Positions 45,120 through 53,606 of a stretch of DNA of 64,000 nt are shown piece by piece. Made by a program: the position numbers and the translations under genes. The notes beneath the pieces were generated by a model. It ran no database searches. It saw only the letters and a list, made by a program, of their open reading frames with translations, and was not told the DNA's origin. The first letter of the stretch is position 1. Every line of letters starts with the position of its first letter. This DNA is from Rhizobium altiplani (GTDB lineage: Bacteria; Pseudomonadota; Alphaproteobacteria; Rhizobiales; Rhizobiaceae), in contig NZ_LNCD01000123.1 in NCBI RefSeq assembly GCF_001542405.1, positions 250,501 to 314,500 on the forward strand, in the 5' to 3' direction.

Positions 45120-45989
45120 TCAGCGAGACGCGATACCATCCAGTTTCTGAATGGCTTCGGTGGGCAAGGTGATATCGGCGACCGCGAGGTTCTCCCTGAG
45201 GTGGAGACGTGACGAGGTCCCGGGTATGAGCAAGATATTCGGCGCGCGTCGCAGAAGCCACGCAAGAGCAACCTGCATCGGTGTTGCATCAAGCTCCGCA
45301 GCGACATCCGACAGCGTGGACGATTGCAATGGCGAGAAGCCCCCGAGCGGAAAGAAGGGCACATAGGCTGTTCCTTCCGTCGCGAGCTGTTCGATCAGCG
45401 GATCGTCCCCGCGGTGCACAAGATTGTACTGGTTTTGAACGCAAACGATTTCGGTGATCTTTCTGCCGTCCGCGACTTGCTTGGTGGTGACGTTGGAGAG
45501 GCCAACGTGTCTGACAAGGCCCTGGCGCTGAAGATCGGCGAGGATGGTGAGGGGTTCTTCCAGAGATCCCTCCGCCGGGCCATGGACATCAAACATGGCC
45601 CGCAGATTGACCACATCGATCACCTCGAGGCCGAGATTCATGAGGTTGTCGTGAATTGCCTGCGTCAGCGCTTCTTTTGAGAAGGCCGGATTCCAAGACG
45701 CGTCTGGCCCACGCGTTGCTCCGATCTTCGTGACGATCACAAGATCATCCCGATAAGGATGCAGCGCCTCCCTGATGATCTGGTTGGTGACGTGCGGGCC
45801 GTAGAAGTCGCTGGTGTCGATGTGGTTGACTCCGCTTTCGACTGCTTCGCGTAACACAGCGATTGCCTCGGCGCGATCCTTCGGTGGCCCGAAGACGCCT
45901 TTGCCGGCGAGTTGCATGGTCCCGTAGCCAAGCCGCGCCACCGTGCGGTCGCCGAGCGTGAATGTGCCCGATTTTTCGAGATTGGACAT
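45120..45989 (-). CDS. Aldo/keto reductase family oxidoreductase
   Basis: A 289-residue AKR. GYGTMQLAGKG, HIDTSDFYGP with Asp and Tyr, IVTKIG with Lys, and LLRRAPNILLIPGTSSRLHLRENL in the C-terminal NADPH site are visible. Related to pyridoxal or methylglyoxal reductases; the substrate is unknown. It stands alone between the binding-protein gene and rplS. Confidence 0.86.
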   Translation of the reverse strand: MSNLEKSGTFTLGDRTVARLGYGTMQLAGKGVFGPPKDRAEAIAVLREAVESGVNHIDTSDFYGPHVTNQIIREALHPYRDDLVIVTKIGATRGPDASWNPAFSKEALTQAIHDNLMNLGLEVIDVVNLRAMFDVHGPAEGSLEEPLTILADLQRQGLVRHVGLSNVTTKQVADGRKITEIVCVQNQYNLVHRGDDPLIEQLATEGTAYVPFFPLGGFSPLQSSTLSDVAAELDATPMQVALAWLLRRAPNILLIPGTSSRLHLRENLAVADITLPTEAIQKLDGIASR

Positions 45990-46157
45990 GATCTGCTCCG
46001 TTTAAAGACAGGGCAGAAATAGGTCAGACCGGCTCCTGCGATAACGGCATACATTCCGCACGGGCTGTTCGGAATTTCGGACAATGACGGGTAGAGGACC
46101 GGACGTCAGGCCCAACCTCTACGCGGTCCGACCTGCCAGTGACTCGCTATTGCCAGC

Positions 46158-46188
46158 AACAAAAAAAGGCGACCCGAAGGCCGCCTTT
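46158..46188 (-). terminator. Rho-independent terminator of rplS
   Basis: On the minus strand AAAGGCGGCC, loop TTCG and GGTCGCCTTT form a 10-bp stem with one G-U pair, followed by a long T run. It lies about 25 bp after the rplS stop. Confidence 0.9.
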
Positions 46189-46212
46189 CCGACAATCACG
46201 AAGGATTGAAAC

Positions 46213-46749
46213 TTATTCTGCTGCCGGCTCAGCTGCTGCGGCAGCTTCTGCTGCTGCCTTGGCCTCTGCAGCTTCCTGTGCTGCCTTTTCGGCTGCGAGC
46301 GCCTGAGCTGCTGCAACCTTTTCGGCTTCCAGGCGTGCCTTTTCCTCGGCAACGGCCTGACGCTCGGCGTCGTTGAGCTTGCGAGCGCGGGTGCCGGTGT
46401 TCTCGACGATACGAGCCGACTTGCCGCGACGATCACGCAGGTAGTAGAGCTTCGCGCGACGGACCTTACCGCGGCGAACGACTTCTACGCTTTCGATAGC
46501 AGGGGAGCAGACCGGGAATACGCGCTCGACGCCTTCGCCGTAGGAGATCTTGCGAACCGTGAAGTTCTCCTGCAGACCGCCGCCAGAGCGAGCGATGCAA
46601 ACGCCTTCGTAGGCCTGTACGCGGGTACGGTTGCCTTCCTTGACGCGGACGTTGACGCGAACGGTATCGCCCGGGGAGAATTCCGGAAGCGTGCGCTGTG
46701 CTTCGATCTTGGCGACCTGTTCGGCCTCAAGCTGCTGAATGATATTCAT
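46213..46749 (-). CDS. rplS: 50S ribosomal protein L19
   Basis: A 178-residue L19. The core (about 120 residues) has FSPGDTVRVNVRVKEG and RRGKVRRAKLYYLR. The last 55 residues are an Ala/Glu/Lys-rich helix-like tail that most bacterial L19 proteins lack but rhizobial ones often carry. L19 sits at the 30S-50S interface. It is separated here from trmD by a nucleobase permease gene on the other strand. Confidence 0.95.
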   Translation of the reverse strand: MNIIQQLEAEQVAKIEAQRTLPEFSPGDTVRVNVRVKEGNRTRVQAYEGVCIARSGGGLQENFTVRKISYGEGVERVFPVCSPAIESVEVVRRGKVRRAKLYYLRDRRGKSARIVENTGTRARKLNDAERQAVAEEKARLEAEKVAAAQALAAEKAAQEAAEAKAAAEAAAAAEPAAE

Positions 46750-47094
46750 GACTCAACCTCTTTGTTGGTTCAACAGCCAGAGCGCTCTGAACGATCTATC
46801 TTTGGTCGAGCCGCAGATATTTGCCGGTGAGGGCAGGAGCGAATTCGTCTGTTTTTCTTTACGTGGTTGATGGGAGTTTTCCCATTCCGGGCGTGCGCAT
46901 ACCGTATTGCGCAGGCTTTGTCACCCCTTTGGCCCGGAAATTTCGCCGCGCCGACCGCCAAACTGGGCTTTTGCCAGTGCTGCACGATATCAAGCCTGTG
47001 ACTCATTTGATTAAATATTTGTCAAATGCACAACAGGGGAGCAGATTCTCATTTGGGTCAAATTGTGATCCGTGGGAGTTTTGGAGGGGAATGA
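46750..47094. promoter_or_regulatory. Divergent rplS / NCS1 permease promoter region with ATTTG-CAAAT repeats
   Basis: No gene is seen in this 345-bp gap. On the permease side lies CATTTGA-N11-TCAAATG (47004-47028), containing the tighter ATTTG-T-CAAAT, and a second ATTTG-GGT-CAAAT at 47051-47063, 32 bp before the permease ATG. These look like repeated operator sites. On the rplS side a perfect CAGAGCGCTCTG palindrome lies in the leader about 30 bp from the start. Confidence 0.5.
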
Positions 47095-48549
47095 ATGACA
47101 ATAAGTAATCCGTCGTCCTCGCTCTATAATGAGGACTTGGCGCCCGCTCAGGAGAGGAAGTGGGGCGCCTTCAGTATTTTCAATGTGTGGACCTCGGACG
47201 TTCACAGCCTCTGGGGTTATTATCTCGCAGCGAGTCTTTTCCTGCTGTGCGGCAGCTTTATCAACTTCGTGATTGCGATCGGCTTCGGCTCGCTCGTCAT
47301 CTTCTTCCTCATGAGTCTCGTCGGCAACGCCGGCGTCAAGACGGGTGTGCCGTTCCCGGTTCTTGCCCGCGCCTCGTTCGGTACGTTCGGGGCCAATGCG
47401 CCGGCGCTCGTGCGCGCCGTCGTCGCCTGCTTTTGGTACGGCGCGCAAACGGCGGCGGCATCGGGCGCGATCGTGGCTCTTCTCATCCGCAATGAGAGCA
47501 TGCTTGCCTTCCACCAGAATAGCCACATGCTTGGTCATTCCACGCTTGAGGTCATCTGCTACGTCGTCGTTTGGTCCCTGCAGCTCCTGATCATCCAGCG
47601 TGGCATGGAGACCGTGCGCAGGTTTCAGGACATGGCCGGGCCCGCTGTCTGGATCATGATGCTTGTCCTGGCGGTTTATCTTGTCGTCAAGGCCGGCACC
47701 TTCTCCTTCGGCAGCGAGATCCCACGCGACGTTCTGCTCGAGAGGACGAAGGAAGTCGGCATCGCCGGCGAGCCTGGCTCGTTCGCGGCTCTTGCCGCGG
47801 TTGCCGCGACATGGATCACCTACTTTGCGGCTCTCTACCTAAATTTCTGCGATTTCTCGCGCTACACCAAGGACACCAAGACCTTGCGCAAGGGCAATCT
47901 CTGGGGTCTGCCGATCAACCTGCTCGCCTTCTGCCTCGTCGCGGGCGTCACAACCACGGCTGCATTCACCGTCTACGGCGAAGTACTGCTGCATCCGGAG
48001 GCGATCTCCGCGAAGTTCGACAACTGGTTCCTGGCACTGCTTGCGGCACTGACTTTCGCCGTTGCAACGCTCGGCATCAACGTGGTCGCCAACTTCGTCT
48101 CGCCGGCCTTCGATTTCTCGAATGTCTTCCCGCGCCAGATCAGCTTCAAGCGGGGCGGTTGGATTGCGGCCCTGATTGCGCTGGTGCTCTATCCGTTCGC
48201 GCCGTGGGAAACGGGTGCCGCGCACTTCGTCAACTTCATCGGTTCGACGATGGGCCCGATCTTCGGGATCATGATGGTCGACTACTATCTGATCCGGAAG
48301 GGTGAGCTGAACGTCGCGGATCTTTATCAGGAGAATGGCGAGTTCCGCTTCCAGAATGGCTGGCACACGAATGCCTTCATCGCCTTCGTGGTCGGCTCGC
48401 TGTTCTCATCGATCCTGCCGACGTTCACGTCGATCTTGCCGGAATGGTGGGGGACCTATGGCTGGTTCTTCGGCGTCGGCATCGGCGGCGTTGTCTACTA
48501 CGCATTGCGCGCGAGCGCACGCGGCTCTGCGGTGGGCGCTACCAACTGA
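47095..48549 (+). CDS. NCS1-family nucleobase/hydantoin:cation symporter
   Basis: A 484-residue permease with about twelve membrane helices. WTSDVHSLWGYYLAASLF, ARASFGTFGANAPALVRAVVACFWYGAQT and YLNFCDFSRYTKDTKT are NCS1 hallmarks, and the sequence looks closest to the hydantoin/allantoin/pyrimidine branch (HyuP, PucI, CodB relatives). The substrate cannot be told. TTTGGAGGGGA precedes the ATG. It lies on the opposite strand between rplS and trmD. Confidence 0.88.
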   Translation: MTISNPSSSLYNEDLAPAQERKWGAFSIFNVWTSDVHSLWGYYLAASLFLLCGSFINFVIAIGFGSLVIFFLMSLVGNAGVKTGVPFPVLARASFGTFGANAPALVRAVVACFWYGAQTAAASGAIVALLIRNESMLAFHQNSHMLGHSTLEVICYVVVWSLQLLIIQRGMETVRRFQDMAGPAVWIMMLVLAVYLVVKAGTFSFGSEIPRDVLLERTKEVGIAGEPGSFAALAAVAATWITYFAALYLNFCDFSRYTKDTKTLRKGNLWGLPINLLAFCLVAGVTTTAAFTVYGEVLLHPEAISAKFDNWFLALLAALTFAVATLGINVVANFVSPAFDFSNVFPRQISFKRGGWIAALIALVLYPFAPWETGAAHFVNFIGSTMGPIFGIMMVDYYLIRKGELNVADLYQENGEFRFQNGWHTNAFIAFVVGSLFSSILPTFTSILPEWWGTYGWFFGVGIGGVVYYALRASARGSAVGATN

Positions 48550-48562
48550 CACCCGAAATTCG

Positions 48563-48590
48563 AATGCCCGGCTTTGGCCGGGCATTTTTC
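48563..48590 (+). terminator. Rho-independent terminator between permease and trmD
   Basis: A perfect 10-bp stem (48563-48572 with 48577-48586), loop TTTG and T run. The trmD stop codon of the other strand lies at its edge, so it may serve both genes. Confidence 0.9.
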
Positions 48591-49269
48591 ATTCTTCCAG
48601 CAGATCCGGGCGTCGTTCCCGGGTCAGCTGCAACGCCTGCTCGCGGCGCCATTTCTCGATCGCGCCGTGATTGCCCGATGTGAGGATCGCCGGAATCTCG
48701 CGGCCCTCCCATACTTGTGGGCGCGTGTAGTGCGGATGCTCGAGCAGGCCGCCTTCGAAGCTCTCGTGCAGTCCGGAAAGATCATTGCCCATGACGCCAG
48801 GCAGGATGCGGACGATCGCATCCAGTATGGTGAGTGCAGCCGGTTCGCCGCCCGACAGCACGTAGTCGCCGATCGAGACCTCTTCCAGCTCGCGCGCATC
48901 GATGACGCGCTGATCGACGCCCTCAAAGCGACCGCAAACGATGATGACGCCATCGCCGGAAGCAAGCTCGCGTACGCGTTCCTGCGTCAGCGGTTTTCCG
49001 CGCGGGCTCATCAGCAGCCGGGGGCGGCTGTCGTTCTCGGAAGTGCTGTCGATGGCGCGGGCGAGAACATCGGGCTTGAGCACCATGCCCGCGCCGCCGC
49101 CAGCGGGCGTATCATCGACAGTGCGGTGTTTGTCGGTGGCAAAGTCGCGGATCTGCAGGGTATCGAGCGACCATTGGCCACGCTCCATCGCCTTCCCGGC
49201 GAGGGAGTGGCCGAGATGGCCCGGAAACATTTCCGGATAGAGGGTCAGCACGGTCGCGCGAAACGCCAT
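48589..49269 (-). CDS. trmD: tRNA (guanine37-N1)-methyltransferase
   Basis: A SPOUT methyltransferase of 226 residues. The N-terminal ATVLTLYPEMFPG and the knot motifs LLMSPRGKPLTQ, IIVCGRFEGVDQRVID and SIGDYVLSGGEPAALTILDA are intact. It makes m1G37 to prevent frameshifting. The ATG at 49269 (MAFRATV) is preferred over the GTG at 49281 that overlaps rimM. Confidence 0.94.
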   Translation of the reverse strand: MAFRATVLTLYPEMFPGHLGHSLAGKAMERGQWSLDTLQIRDFATDKHRTVDDTPAGGGAGMVLKPDVLARAIDSTSENDSRPRLLMSPRGKPLTQERVRELASGDGVIIVCGRFEGVDQRVIDARELEEVSIGDYVLSGGEPAALTILDAIVRILPGVMGNDLSGLHESFEGGLLEHPHYTRPQVWEGREIPAILTSGNHGAIEKWRREQALQLTRERRPDLLEE

Positions 49270-49277
49270 CGACGGCC

Positions 49278-49847
49278 TCACTTCTTCTTTTTCGGCTTGT
49301 CGGGCGTGAAGTTCGGTGCGTCATCCTCACTATCGACGAGGCCAGCGGCGAGCGGATCGATGGTGATCCTGCCGCTTTCAAGGTCGATGTCGAGAACCGA
49401 GGCTTCAGAGAAGGGGATCAATACCGGGCGCTTGCCGGGACCCTTGAGCTCCAGCAGATCGCCGGCGCCGAAGTCGAAAACGCCGGTCACGGTGCCATAG
49501 CTGACGCCCTGGTCGTCGAGCGCTTCCAGACCCTCGAGATCGGCGTAGAAGAATTCGTCTTCTTCCAGCTCCTCGTCCGGCAGGTTGTCGCGCTCGATGT
49601 AGAGCTCCAGTCCGTTCAGCGCCTCGGCGGCATTGCGGTCGTTGATGCCGCGGAATCGGACGACGACGACGTTCTTCATTTCCCGGATATCGAGAATCTC
49701 GAAGGTGCGGCCATCAAGGCTGTGCAGGTTGCCGTAGTCGCCGAGCGCGGTCGGATCGGCGGTATAGGCCTTAGCGCGTACTTCGCCGCGCAGGCCTTGG
49801 GCGCCACCGATCGTTGCCATCAGAACCGGATTTTCAAGCTTTGGCAT
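49278..49847 (-). CDS. rimM: 16S rRNA processing protein RimM
   Basis: A 189-residue protein. The RimM domain starts LMATIGGAQGLRGEVRAK, and the PRC-barrel half has LPDEELEEDEFFYADLEGLEA. The C-terminus ends in a Pro/Lys tail. It helps assemble the 30S head with S19. The ATG at 49847 is used; the frame runs on upstream only through the rpsP terminator. Confidence 0.93.
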   Translation of the reverse strand: MPKLENPVLMATIGGAQGLRGEVRAKAYTADPTALGDYGNLHSLDGRTFEILDIREMKNVVVVRFRGINDRNAAEALNGLELYIERDNLPDEELEEDEFFYADLEGLEALDDQGVSYGTVTGVFDFGAGDLLELKGPGKRPVLIPFSEASVLDIDLESGRITIDPLAAGLVDSEDDAPNFTPDKPKKKK

Positions 49848-49909
49848 GACGTCCTTCACATGAAGCCGCAAAATCTGGGCTTCTCTTAAACGAAGTGCAG
49901 CGGAATGGA

Positions 49910-49945
49910 AACGAAAACGGGCGGCATGTCGCCATGCCGCCCGTT
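49910..49945 (-). terminator. Terminator after rpsP
   Basis: A perfect 13-bp stem (49916-49928 with 49933-49945), 4-nt loop and TTTTCGTTT on the minus strand. Lying between rpsP and rimM, it should give more rpsP than rimM-trmD message. Confidence 0.85.
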
Positions 49946-49965
49946 CGATAAGCGAAGGTTCCCGA

Positions 49966-50334
49966 TTATTCTGCGGAAGCAGCAGCTTCAGCAGCGTCGG
50001 CGGCCTTCTGAGCCTTTTCAGCAGCGCGCTCCTGAGCCTTCTTGCCCGGCTTTGCCTTTTCCGGGTTGCTCTTGGCATCGCGCTTTGCGAGGCCGGCTTC
50101 GTTGAGGAAGCGCAGAACGCGATCGGTCGGCTGTGCGCCCTGATCGAGCCAGTGCTTGATGCGGTCGTTGTTCAGCGTGATGCGAGCGCCGTTGTCCTTG
50201 GCGAGCATCGGGTTCCAGGAACCGAGGTTCTCGAGGAAGCGGCCATCGCGCGGCGAACGGGCGTCGGCGAGAACGATGTGGTAGTACGGGCGCTTCTTGG
50301 AACCACCGCGTGCGAGACGAATTTTCAGTGCCAT
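49966..50334 (-). CDS. rpsP: 30S ribosomal protein S16
   Basis: A 122-residue S16. The core reads KIRLARGGSKKRPYYHIV and GRFLENLGSWNP. The last 40 residues are an Ala/Lys/Glu-rich tail beyond the standard length of about 80, a common alphaproteobacterial feature. AAGGAG precedes the ATG at 50334. Confidence 0.95.
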   Translation of the reverse strand: MALKIRLARGGSKKRPYYHIVLADARSPRDGRFLENLGSWNPMLAKDNGARITLNNDRIKHWLDQGAQPTDRVLRFLNEAGLAKRDAKSNPEKAKPGKKAQERAAEKAQKAADAAEAAASAE

Positions 50335-50383
50335 TTTCTTTACTCCTTGGACTTTTCTGGACCGCCTGATCCGGCGGTATGGT

Positions 50384-50704
50384 TCATTTTGCTGCGGCGC
50401 CGTTTTCGGCGTGGTCTGCAGCGATCTGCTCATGATGCCGGATGACTTCCTTGATGATGAAGTTCAGGAACTTCTCGGCGAAATCCGGATCCAGATTGGC
50501 ATCCTTCGCCAGATGGCGGAGACGTTCGATCTGGTATTCTTCGCGCGCCGGATCGGCCGGCGGCAACTTGTACTTGGCCTTGAGAACGCCGACCTCTTTG
50601 GTGCAGCGGAAACGTTCGGCCAGGATATGGACCAGCGCGGCGTCGATGTTGTCGATCGACTGGCGATAGTTCGAAAGCTGGGCTTTGATTTCAGGATCAA
50701 TCAT
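50384..50704 (-). CDS. Chorismate mutase (AroQ type)
   Basis: A 106-residue all-helical chorismate mutase with the N-terminal YRQSIDNIDAALVHILAERF and the later AKYKLPPADPAREEYQIERL. It converts chorismate to prephenate. It lies between ffh and rpsP, the usual rhizobial position, 49 bp upstream of rpsP. Confidence 0.9.
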   Translation of the reverse strand: MIDPEIKAQLSNYRQSIDNIDAALVHILAERFRCTKEVGVLKAKYKLPPADPAREEYQIERLRHLAKDANLDPDFAEKFLNFIIKEVIRHHEQIAADHAENGAAAK

Positions 50705-50720
50705 TGTCTACGCGACCCCT

Positions 50721-52298
50721 TCACTTCTTCTTGGGCAGGCCGGGAAGGCCTGGGAAACCACCGCCGAGACCCGGCAGCTTGGCGCCGCCCAGACCCGGCA
50801 AACCGCCACCGCCGAGGCCGGGCAGCCCGCCGCCCGGCTTTCCTAGACCGGCAGCTTCAGCTTGCTTCTGGAGCGCTTCGAGCTGCTTGGGGTCGATATT
50901 CGAAAGATCGGGCATGCCGCCGCCAAGGCCACCAAGGCCACCAAGGCCCATCTTGCCGGCAAGGCCACCCATCATCTGCTTCATCAGGCCGCCCTTACCC
51001 TTGCCGCCCATCATCTTCATCATGTCCGCCATCTGGCGGTGCATTTTCAGAAGCTTGTTGATGTCGGCGGCATCGGTGCCGGAACCGGCGGCGATGCGCT
51101 TCTTGCGGGAGTGCTTGAGAATATCGGGATTGGCGCGCTCGGCCTTGGTCATCGAGGAGATTATGGCGAGCTGGCGGCCGAACAGGCTGTCGTTCAGACC
51201 GGCCGAAGCCATCTTGTCCTTCATGCCTGCCATACCGGGCATCATCGACATGATGCCGCCCATGCCGCCCATCTTCTGCATCTGGCGCAACTGGTCGGCG
51301 AGGTCGTTGAGATCGAACTTGCCCTTGGCCATCTTGGCGGCCATGGCAGCCGCCTTCTCGGCGTCGATGTTTTCAGCGGCGCGCTCGACGAGCGAAACGA
51401 TATCGCCCATGCCGAGGATGCGGTCAGCAATACGGCGGGGATGGAACTCTTCGAGTTCGCCCATACGCTCGCCGACACCGATGAGCTTGATCGGCTTGCC
51501 TGTCACCGCGCGCATCGAAAGTGCTGCACCGCCACGGCCATCGCCGTCCATGCGGGTGAGCACGAGGCCGGTGATGCCGACGCGCTCGTCGAAGTTGCGC
51601 GCCAGGTTGACGGCGTCCTGACCGGTCAGCGAGTCCGCGACCAGCAGGATTTCATGCGGATTCGACTTCTTCTTGATGTCGGCCATTTCGACCATCAAGG
51701 GCTCGTCGATATGCGTGCGGCCGGCGGTGTCGAGGATGACGACGTCATGGCCACCGAGTTTCGCTGCCTGTACGGCGCGGGCGGCAATGTCGGTCGGCGA
51801 CTGGCCAGCGATAACAGGAAGCGTGTCGACACCAGTCTGGACACCAAGTTGGCGCAGCTGCTCCTGGGCGGCCGGACGTCGCGTATCAAGCGACGCCATC
51901 AGCACCTTCTTCTTCTCGCGGTCGGTGAGCCGTTTGGCGATCTTCGCGGTCGTCGTCGTCTTACCGGAGCCTTGCAGACCGACCATCATGATGACGACGG
52001 GGGCGGCCGCATGCAGGTCGACGCCGACGCCTTCGCCGCCGAGCATCTCGATCAGCTCGTCATGGACGATCTTGACGACCATCTGGCCGGGCTTGATCGA
52101 CTTCAGGATCTCGGCGCCGACGGCCTTTTCGCGGACGCGATCGGTAAAGGAGCGCACGACATCGAGCGCCACGTCAGCCTCCAGAAGCGCGCGGCGAACC
52201 TCGCGCAGCGCTGCGGAAACATCGCTTTCCGAAAGCGCGCCACGGCCTGTCAGTCCATTCAGAATGGATCCAAGACGGTCCTGGAGGTTCTCAAACAT
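50721..52298 (-). CDS. ffh: Signal recognition particle protein Ffh
   Basis: A 525-residue SRP GTPase: N domain, G domain with GLQGSGKTT at 107-115, DTAGRTH and the TRMDGDGRGG motif, then a Met-rich M domain with GMGDIVSLVE and the RNA-binding SRKKRIAAGSG. The last 55 residues are a Gly/Leu/Pro repeat tail ending PGLPKKK, beyond the usual end of about 455. It partners with FtsY, encoded at 57958. Confidence 0.95.
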   Translation of the reverse strand: MFENLQDRLGSILNGLTGRGALSESDVSAALREVRRALLEADVALDVVRSFTDRVREKAVGAEILKSIKPGQMVVKIVHDELIEMLGGEGVGVDLHAAAPVVIMMVGLQGSGKTTTTAKIAKRLTDREKKKVLMASLDTRRPAAQEQLRQLGVQTGVDTLPVIAGQSPTDIAARAVQAAKLGGHDVVILDTAGRTHIDEPLMVEMADIKKKSNPHEILLVADSLTGQDAVNLARNFDERVGITGLVLTRMDGDGRGGAALSMRAVTGKPIKLIGVGERMGELEEFHPRRIADRILGMGDIVSLVERAAENIDAEKAAAMAAKMAKGKFDLNDLADQLRQMQKMGGMGGIMSMMPGMAGMKDKMASAGLNDSLFGRQLAIISSMTKAERANPDILKHSRKKRIAAGSGTDAADINKLLKMHRQMADMMKMMGGKGKGGLMKQMMGGLAGKMGLGGLGGLGGGMPDLSNIDPKQLEALQKQAEAAGLGKPGGGLPGLGGGGLPGLGGAKLPGLGGGFPGLPGLPKKK

Positions 52299-52601
52299 CG
52301 GCTCTTCCTTGTGATTTCCTGAAGACGGAAACCTTGTGCTTTTCCTTGACGAAAACAAGACGCATAGCCAAAAAGCACCCGAGGGCGCATCGCGCTGTCG
52401 GGTGTGGACCTCCGGGATCTCTTTATACCTCTACGGGTCCCGGTCGGTGGCTCGAGTCTTGAAGCTCGTCGCAGATTGAGCGGCGGTAAACAGGAAAACG
52501 GACCGCGAGTCAAGGGAAGGCCGAGAAAAGACGGCGTTTCGACCTTTCAAAAGCGCGCGCCCGATCCCAGATCTGCTTTCCCTGCAACGGAATCGCTTTG
52601 T
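52299..52601. other. Gap upstream of ffh with two stem-loops, one terminator-like
   Basis: No gene is seen in these 303 bp. On the minus strand a stem of CACCCGA and TCGGGTG (52376-52404), with an inner GCGC pair, is followed by CTTTTTG, and a second stem of CCGGGA and TCCCGG lies just before it (52412-52443). Read toward ffh this looks like a terminator or the end of a short RNA in the ffh leader. It does not resemble 4.5S RNA. Confidence 0.45.
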
Positions 52602-53606
52602 ATGCCTACGGCCAAAAGACGCAATCCCTACTATCAAGGGCCTGTCTCCGATCACTTCGACGGCACGCATTTCTTCAATCCGGATGGTATCGAGCCTCTC
52701 GGTTTTCGAGATCTGATGCGATGGCAGTTTGGCGGCAACCGCGATCGCTGGCCGAAGTCGGTTCCGAGCCCCTTCGTACCGGCCAAGCCGGATGCGCGCG
52801 TTGATGGCGACGATCTGCGGGTAACCATGGTCGGCCACGCGACGATGCTAGTGCAGGTCGCGGGGCTCAATATCCTGACAGATCCCGTATGGTCCGATCG
52901 GGCCAGCCCCTTCGCCTTCGCCGGACCGAAGCGCGTCGTGGCACCCGGTATCGCGTTCGACGACCTGCCGCCGATCGACCTCGTTCTCGTTTCGCATAAC
53001 CACTACGATCATCTCGATGTCGCGACGCTCAGGCGGCTGCAGGCGAGGCATCGGCCGCATGTCGTAACGCCGCTTGGCAACGATACGATCATTCGTCGCG
53101 CCGTTCCCACCATGCAGGTGACGGCGATGGATTGGGGCGAGCGCATCCCGCTTGCCGGCATCCGCATCGATGCCGAGCCGGTGCATCATTGGTCGGCACG
53201 CGGCACCGGGGATCGTCGCATGGCGCTCTGGGCCGCCTTCGTCCTGTCAACGACCGCCGGGAAGATCTACCATGTCGGGGATACGGGCTTTCATGGGGGC
53301 GTCAACTACAGGGCTGCCCAGCAGAAGCATGGTGCCTTTCGCCTCGCCGTCCTGCCTTTCGGAGCCTATGAACCGCGCTGGTTCATGAAGGGCCAACATC
53401 AGAATCCTGATGAAGCGGTGATGGGAATGGAGCTTGCCAATGCTGCCTATGTGGCCGGCCATCACTTTGCGACGTTCCAGCTGACCGACGAGGCAATCGA
53501 GACGCCGGTCAAGGCGCTAAAGACAGCCTTGGCCGAGCGCGAAATACCGCAGGAGCGGTTCAGGCCGCTTAGAGCCGGCGAGGTATTCGACGTGCCAGCG
53601 GCATGA
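52602..53606 (+). CDS. MBL-fold metallohydrolase (UlaG/NAPE-PLD-like)
   Basis: A 334-residue beta-lactamase-fold hydrolase. MVGHATMLVQVAGLNILTDPVWSDRASP is the family start. The metal site is VSHNHYDHLD, further ligands are in PVHHWSARG and VGDTGFHG, and the C-terminal AGHHFATFQL supplies the last His. NAPE-PLD-like bacterial members may hydrolyse phosphodiesters, but the function is unknown. The ATG at 52602 (MPTAKRRNPYY) is the family N-terminus; the upstream open frame has no matching residues. Confidence 0.85.
   Translation: MPTAKRRNPYYQGPVSDHFDGTHFFNPDGIEPLGFRDLMRWQFGGNRDRWPKSVPSPFVPAKPDARVDGDDLRVTMVGHATMLVQVAGLNILTDPVWSDRASPFAFAGPKRVVAPGIAFDDLPPIDLVLVSHNHYDHLDVATLRRLQARHRPHVVTPLGNDTIIRRAVPTMQVTAMDWGERIPLAGIRIDAEPVHHWSARGTGDRRMALWAAFVLSTTAGKIYHVGDTGFHGGVNYRAAQQKHGAFRLAVLPFGAYEPRWFMKGQHQNPDEAVMGMELANAAYVAGHHFATFQLTDEAIETPVKALKTALAEREIPQERFRPLRAGEVFDVPAA

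Noticed and set aside
52299..52601. 4.5S SRP RNA near ffh
   Set aside because: The conserved tetraloop and GGAAGCAGCC-type core are absent.
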